This document shows positions 6,700 to 9,415 of a stretch of 9,415 nt of DNA, piece by piece; position 1 is the stretch's first letter, and each line of letters opens with the position of its first letter. The translations under genes and the position numbers were made by a program. This stretch comes from Acidobacteriaceae bacterium. Lineage in GTDB: Bacteria; Acidobacteriota; Terriglobia; Bryobacterales; Bryobacteraceae. A model generated the notes under the pieces. The model had not been told where the DNA came from, did not search any database, and saw only the letters and a list, made by a program, of their open reading frames with translations. Location of the stretch: the NCBI GenBank assembly GCA_019246575.1, contig JAFAQG010000453.1, positions 1-9,415 of the forward strand, given 5' to 3'.

Positions 6700-7833
6700 T
6701 TACTGCTCCGTAGCTGCCGAGAGCGCCAGTGCGTCGTTGACGATCTTCTGACCCGGGGAAATGCCCGCCAGGATATCCTGCTGTCCGTTGACAATGCTTC
6801 CGGCGTTTACTTCCGTTCTTACGAATGCACCGCTTTCGCGCGGCACGAACACCCAATCGCGGTCATGCAGATGCAGCACAGCGCCCGCCGGAACAGTCGC
6901 GTGGATCTGCCCATGCTGGCCATAAAAGGTCGTCCTCACAAACATGCCGGCGCGGAGAATTCCTGGGTTATTCAGGACAACTCGCACCTTCGCGGTTCGT
7001 ATGTTGGGATCCAGAACTTTGCCGATGTTATCGATACGTCCATGCAGTATGCGGTCGGGATACGCATCGACGGCAACGTCTGCGGTGTCACCAGGCCTAA
7101 CGATCGGAATGTCGTTCTCATACACGTCGGCGATAACCCACACACGCGACAGGTCGGCGACCGTGAACAGGTTCGGCTGATTGTCCGGCGTGTGCACGCT
7201 CGCCGATTGCACGACGTTTTGTTCCACGATGGTGCCCGACACGGGCGCATAAATATTCACAATCGGACTCTGATGATTGAGATCGGCGCCCATTGTGCGG
7301 AGCGCCTGCGCGGCCGCTTCAACTGCGACCTTCGCTTTTTGCTCCGCGTCTTCCAACACCTGGAGATCGTTGAGTGAGATAGCGCCGTGATCGTAAAGAA
7401 GCTGCCCGCGCTCGAGTTGTTTGCGAGAGAGTTCCTCGTCGGCCTTCGCCTGATTGTAGTTTTGAAAGCCCGTCGAGATGTCGTTGCTCAAAACCTTAAG
7501 AAGGAGCTGCCCTTTCTTGACGTCATCGCCGAGCTTCGCGTCGATCTCGATAACCCGGCCCGAGGCGAGCGAGATTACGGGCACCGATCTCTCGACGTCG
7601 GGATTCACGACGCCGGTGGCGTGTAGCTCGGGTCGTTCTTCCCGCTCGCCTGCTGTAACTACAGTGAACCGTTCCGGCCTATCGACGTTGACGATGTTCA
7701 GGTCCGGCTCTTGAATGACTTTAGAGTTGGGTGGAGCTTCATCCGCGGTATTGGCTCTCGTGTTCGAGCCACAACTCACCAGGATGCCCGCTATTACAGT
7801 TATGAGAGCGAAGAATAATTCAGTTCGCCTCAT
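6700..7833 (-). CDS. RND periplasmic adaptor (membrane-fusion lipoprotein)
   Basis: A 377-residue HlyD/CusB-type adaptor that bridges the pump and the outer-membrane channel. The signal ends in a lipobox, LVSC, with C21 as the probable lipidated residue. The two lipoyl half-motifs are at about 88-118 (LASGRVIEIDAKLGDDVKKGQLLLKV) and 193-212 (NIYAPVSGTIVEQNVV). They flank a helical hairpin at about 122-182 (NYNQAKADEELSRKQLERGQ...). The beta-barrel runs from about 227 to 303 and includes the conserved block LDPNIRTAKVRVVLNNPG (274-291). The membrane-proximal domain follows (AVPAGAVL-type segment at 313-320) to the end. The N-terminal stretch after C21 has no methionine cluster, unlike CusB, which agrees with the missing methionines in the pump. 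The ATG at 7833 overlaps the stop of the TolC-like gene (ATGA) and has GAGG at 7844-7841. The stop lies 2 bases before the pump start. Confidence 0.93.
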   Translation of the reverse strand: MRRTELFFALITVIAGILVSCGSNTRANTADEAPPNSKVIQEPDLNIVNVDRPERFTVVTAGEREERPELHATGVVNPDVERSVPVISLASGRVIEIDAKLGDDVKKGQLLLKVLSNDISTGFQNYNQAKADEELSRKQLERGQLLYDHGAISLNDLQVLEDAEQKAKVAVEAAAQALRTMGADLNHQSPIVNIYAPVSGTIVEQNVVQSASVHTPDNQPNLFTVADLSRVWVIADVYENDIPIVRPGDTADVAVDAYPDRILHGRIDNIGKVLDPNIRTAKVRVVLNNPGILRAGMFVRTTFYGQHGQIHATVPAGAVLHLHDRDWVFVPRESGAFVRTEVNAGSIVNGQQDILAGISPGQKIVNDALALSAATEQ

Positions 7834-9107
7834 TGAATTACCTCACGTCCTACAGCAAGATTCACCTGGTTGGCGGCGCTGAGATACGCCCCAACAAGGT
7901 TCAAATAACTTAATTGTGTGTCTCGGTACGATTTTTGAGCATCGAGAAAATCCAGCAGCGAAGCAGCCCCATGCTGGTAAGAAAAGGAAACAGTGTCCCG
8001 GATATCCGCGGCTTCCTTTAGATATCTTTCCTTGTAGGGCCGCAATAACGTCAGGGTGTTTTGCAGAGTCGCGTAAGCCGAATCGACATCATGCAACACC
8101 GACGTTTGTGCTGCATCCACTAACTTCTCGTTACGCCCGATGTCTAATTCGGTCCTAAGCTTCTCGCCCTGATTTCTGTCGAAGATACGGAGCGGAATGC
8201 TCATACTCACGCCGAGCGTGTCGAAGGCAGCCGGGTTGTTGAATGAGCCGTTATGGGTCCACCATCCGGCGAACGTCGGATCCGTTGAGCCATTCGCGAC
8301 TGCCAGGCGATGGTCCGTGCGCGCCTTCTCGAGCGACTGTTCTGCTTCCTGCAGATCCGGGCGTGTTTTTAGGGCCGCAGTTCTGATTTGTGCGAGCGTA
8401 GTCGACAGCTCCCGGTATTCGAAGGGCTCCGTTACATCGAACTGCTCAAGCGCCGTGTGGTCGTTTAAGACTTGCAGGAGATCAATCTTCGCTGTTCGCA
8501 GATTCACCTCCGAGGTCGCCAGGTCGGATTCGAATTGAATGCGCTGCAGCTCGACGCGCTGGAAATCAACTCTAGCCATCGCCCCTGCCTGGTACCGCTG
8601 GCGGTTGATATCGATTTCCTTGTCGTAATACTCGAGGTTCTCTTGAGCAACGTGCCGGACGGCTTTGGCCTGGAGAACGCGCACGAAAGCATCGCGCAGA
8701 TTGAACACAAGATTGCGTTCCAGGTCGGCTTGCGTCGAGATTGCGATCCCAGTTGCGTCGCGCGCGCTCTCGAGCCGGAGTTCGCGCTTATGCTGCCGTT
8801 CGTGAAGGTAACTCAAATTCGGTATATACAGCGTTCCGGCAAAGGGACGCCACACTCCCGCCGATGGAAAGATCTGGGTTCCATCCATGGTCATCGCGAA
8901 GTCGGGGTTGGGCCGGAGATACGCCGTGATCTCCTGAGCGCGCGCTTCGTCAATATCGATTTTGCCCGCGAGCAGCGTCGGGTTGTTTGCTCTAAATCTC
9001 TCCTCGGTCTCCTGCCAGGTAAGTGCTCGCGACGGCGTGGCTGTCTGCGCCCTGCAAGCAACGGCAAACAGAAGACCGATACACAAACGCCATTTTTGGC
9101 GCTGCAT
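7830..9107 (-). CDS. TolC-family outer membrane efflux channel (CzcC/CusC-like)
   Basis: A 425-residue outer membrane factor with two tandem OEP repeats, about 30-215 and 240-420. Signs are the opening ALTWQETEERFRANNPTLLAGKIDIDEARAQ (28-58), the helix-turn motifs RYQAGAMARVDFQRVELQ (171-188) and SYQHGAASLLDFLDAQKSY (376-394), and the strand SIPLRIFDRNQGE (303-315). Such proteins form trimeric channels across the outer membrane and periplasm. Export signal: basic MQRQKWR, then a hydrophobic core to about 17. C18 within AVAC could be a lipidation site, as in many OprM/CzcC relatives; cleavage after A20 (CRA|QT) is the alternative. The ATG at 9107 has a strong GGAGGA site at 9117-9112. Being first of the three pump genes (channel, adaptor, pump) matches the czcCBA order. 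Confidence 0.93.
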   Translation of the reverse strand: MQRQKWRLCIGLLFAVACRAQTATPSRALTWQETEERFRANNPTLLAGKIDIDEARAQEITAYLRPNPDFAMTMDGTQIFPSAGVWRPFAGTLYIPNLSYLHERQHKRELRLESARDATGIAISTQADLERNLVFNLRDAFVRVLQAKAVRHVAQENLEYYDKEIDINRQRYQAGAMARVDFQRVELQRIQFESDLATSEVNLRTAKIDLLQVLNDHTALEQFDVTEPFEYRELSTTLAQIRTAALKTRPDLQEAEQSLEKARTDHRLAVANGSTDPTFAGWWTHNGSFNNPAAFDTLGVSMSIPLRIFDRNQGEKLRTELDIGRNEKLVDAAQTSVLHDVDSAYATLQNTLTLLRPYKERYLKEAADIRDTVSFSYQHGAASLLDFLDAQKSYRDTQLSYLNLVGAYLSAANQVNLAVGREVIQ

Positions 9108-9151
9108 ATTGTCCTCCAGTTTGAAAACTTCTGATCGGGTTAGCTTTTTGC

Positions 9152-9415
9152 TTACGCCTCGACAGACATCGGAGGCGAGCGGCCCGCTTCACTTGGGGCG
9201 ATGCGGTCGATCGCAACTGGTGCGGGAATGAAAACTACTGAAACGATATACAGCGTCAGGGCAACCGCAGAGGTCTTGCAAACCAGCGGAGTATCTGCCG
9301 TTTCATACAACCGGATCAGCTCATTGTTCTGACCGCGCTTACTCGACTGGTGTTGATGGTGATGCGCCGGGTACTGCGCATTCAAGTGCTCCATTCGCAC
9401 GACGTCGTCGGTTGC
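9152..9415 (-). CDS. His-rich small membrane protein heading the efflux operon (cut by right edge)
   Basis: The frame is open to the right edge, so the N-terminus may be missing; internal starts are GTG at 9400 and ATG at 9394. Visible features are a histidine cluster (YPAHHHQHQSS), a polar region with one cysteine (LVCKTS), one hydrophobic segment (SAVALTLYIVSVVFIPAPVAI) and the tail RIAPSEAGRSPPMSVEA. The codons are G/C-rich at third positions, as in the neighbouring genes, so I think it is a real gene. It ends (TAA) 44 bases before the TolC-like start, with no terminator seen between, which fits co-transcription. The plan (His-rich stretch, hydrophobic segment, proline-rich end such as 'RSPP') resembles short, poorly conserved proteins that precede czcCBA-type operons (CzcI/DUF2946-like). 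That comparison is from memory and uncertain. A metal-binding or sensing accessory role is inference. Confidence 0.55.
   Translation of the reverse strand, partial: ATDDVVRMEHLNAQYPAHHHQHQSSKRGQNNELIRLYETADTPLVCKTSAVALTLYIVSVVFIPAPVAIDRIAPSEAGRSPPMSVEA

Noticed and set aside
6698..6856. N-terminal extension of the pump in the same frame, starting at 6856
   Set aside because: The extra 53 residues are Arg/Lys-rich, overlap the conserved end of the adaptor gene and precede the normal N-terminus MIRALVDFALRSR. The ATG at 6697 has a proper GGAG site.
6568..7377. Open frame of 269 codons on the plus strand, opposite the adaptor and the start of the pump
   Set aside because: It is the mirror of the coding frames of two well-supported genes. 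Its protein is Arg/His-rich without recognisable structure, and no ribosome-binding logic was seen.
8472..9134. Open frame of 220 codons on the plus strand, opposite the TolC-like gene
   Set aside because: It lies antisense to a clear OEP-repeat protein, has no family resemblance and also covers that gene's ribosome-binding site.

Overview
The window looks like chromosomal DNA of a Gram-negative, diderm bacterium. It encodes an outer-membrane TolC-type channel, a tripartite RND pump and a periplasmic OmpH/Skp-type chaperone. GC content is moderate to high by eye, and the coding frames show G/C-rich third positions. The combination of an HpnI-like hopanoid glycosyltransferase, the style of the OmpH-like protein and the unusual HME-RND sequence is most reminiscent of Acidobacteriota. 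That placement is inference from remembered family resemblance, not from a search. I see no phage, transposon, CRISPR, tRNA or rRNA sequence.

Layout. Left arm (plus strand, 1-2910): the 3' end of one SMR/EamA-type half-transporter gene overlaps by 4 bases (ATGA) a second, complete 119-residue half-transporter. That gene is followed 6 bases later by a GT21-type glycosyltransferase resembling HpnI. These three form a tight unit that reads as a 'glycosylate a lipid and move it across the inner membrane' module, similar in arrangement to ArnE/ArnF-type subunit pairs. After a 93-base gap come a secreted OmpH/Skp-like protein and a small single-pass membrane protein of unknown function with four extracytoplasmic cysteines.

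Right arm (minus strand, 9415-3016), convergent with the left: a His-rich small membrane protein cut by the window edge, then a TolC-family outer membrane factor, a lipoprotein membrane-fusion protein and a CzcA/CusA-type RND pump. The three pump genes are packed with a 4-base overlap and a 2-base gap, so they are almost certainly one translationally coupled operon for efflux across both membranes. The pump keeps the acidic fourth-helix motif of heavy-metal RND proteins (D404, D410, E417) but has none of the three methionines that carry Cu(I)/Ag(I) in CusA. The adaptor also lacks the CusB-type N-terminal methionines. A divalent cation or an unassigned substrate therefore fits better than copper or silver. 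Downstream of the pump is a small SnoaL-like/ester-cyclase-type protein with a non-ATG start.

Most of the window is ordinary accessory or housekeeping content. The two points most worth following are the paired half-transporters coupled to the HpnI-like enzyme, and the histidine-rich small protein heading the efflux operon.
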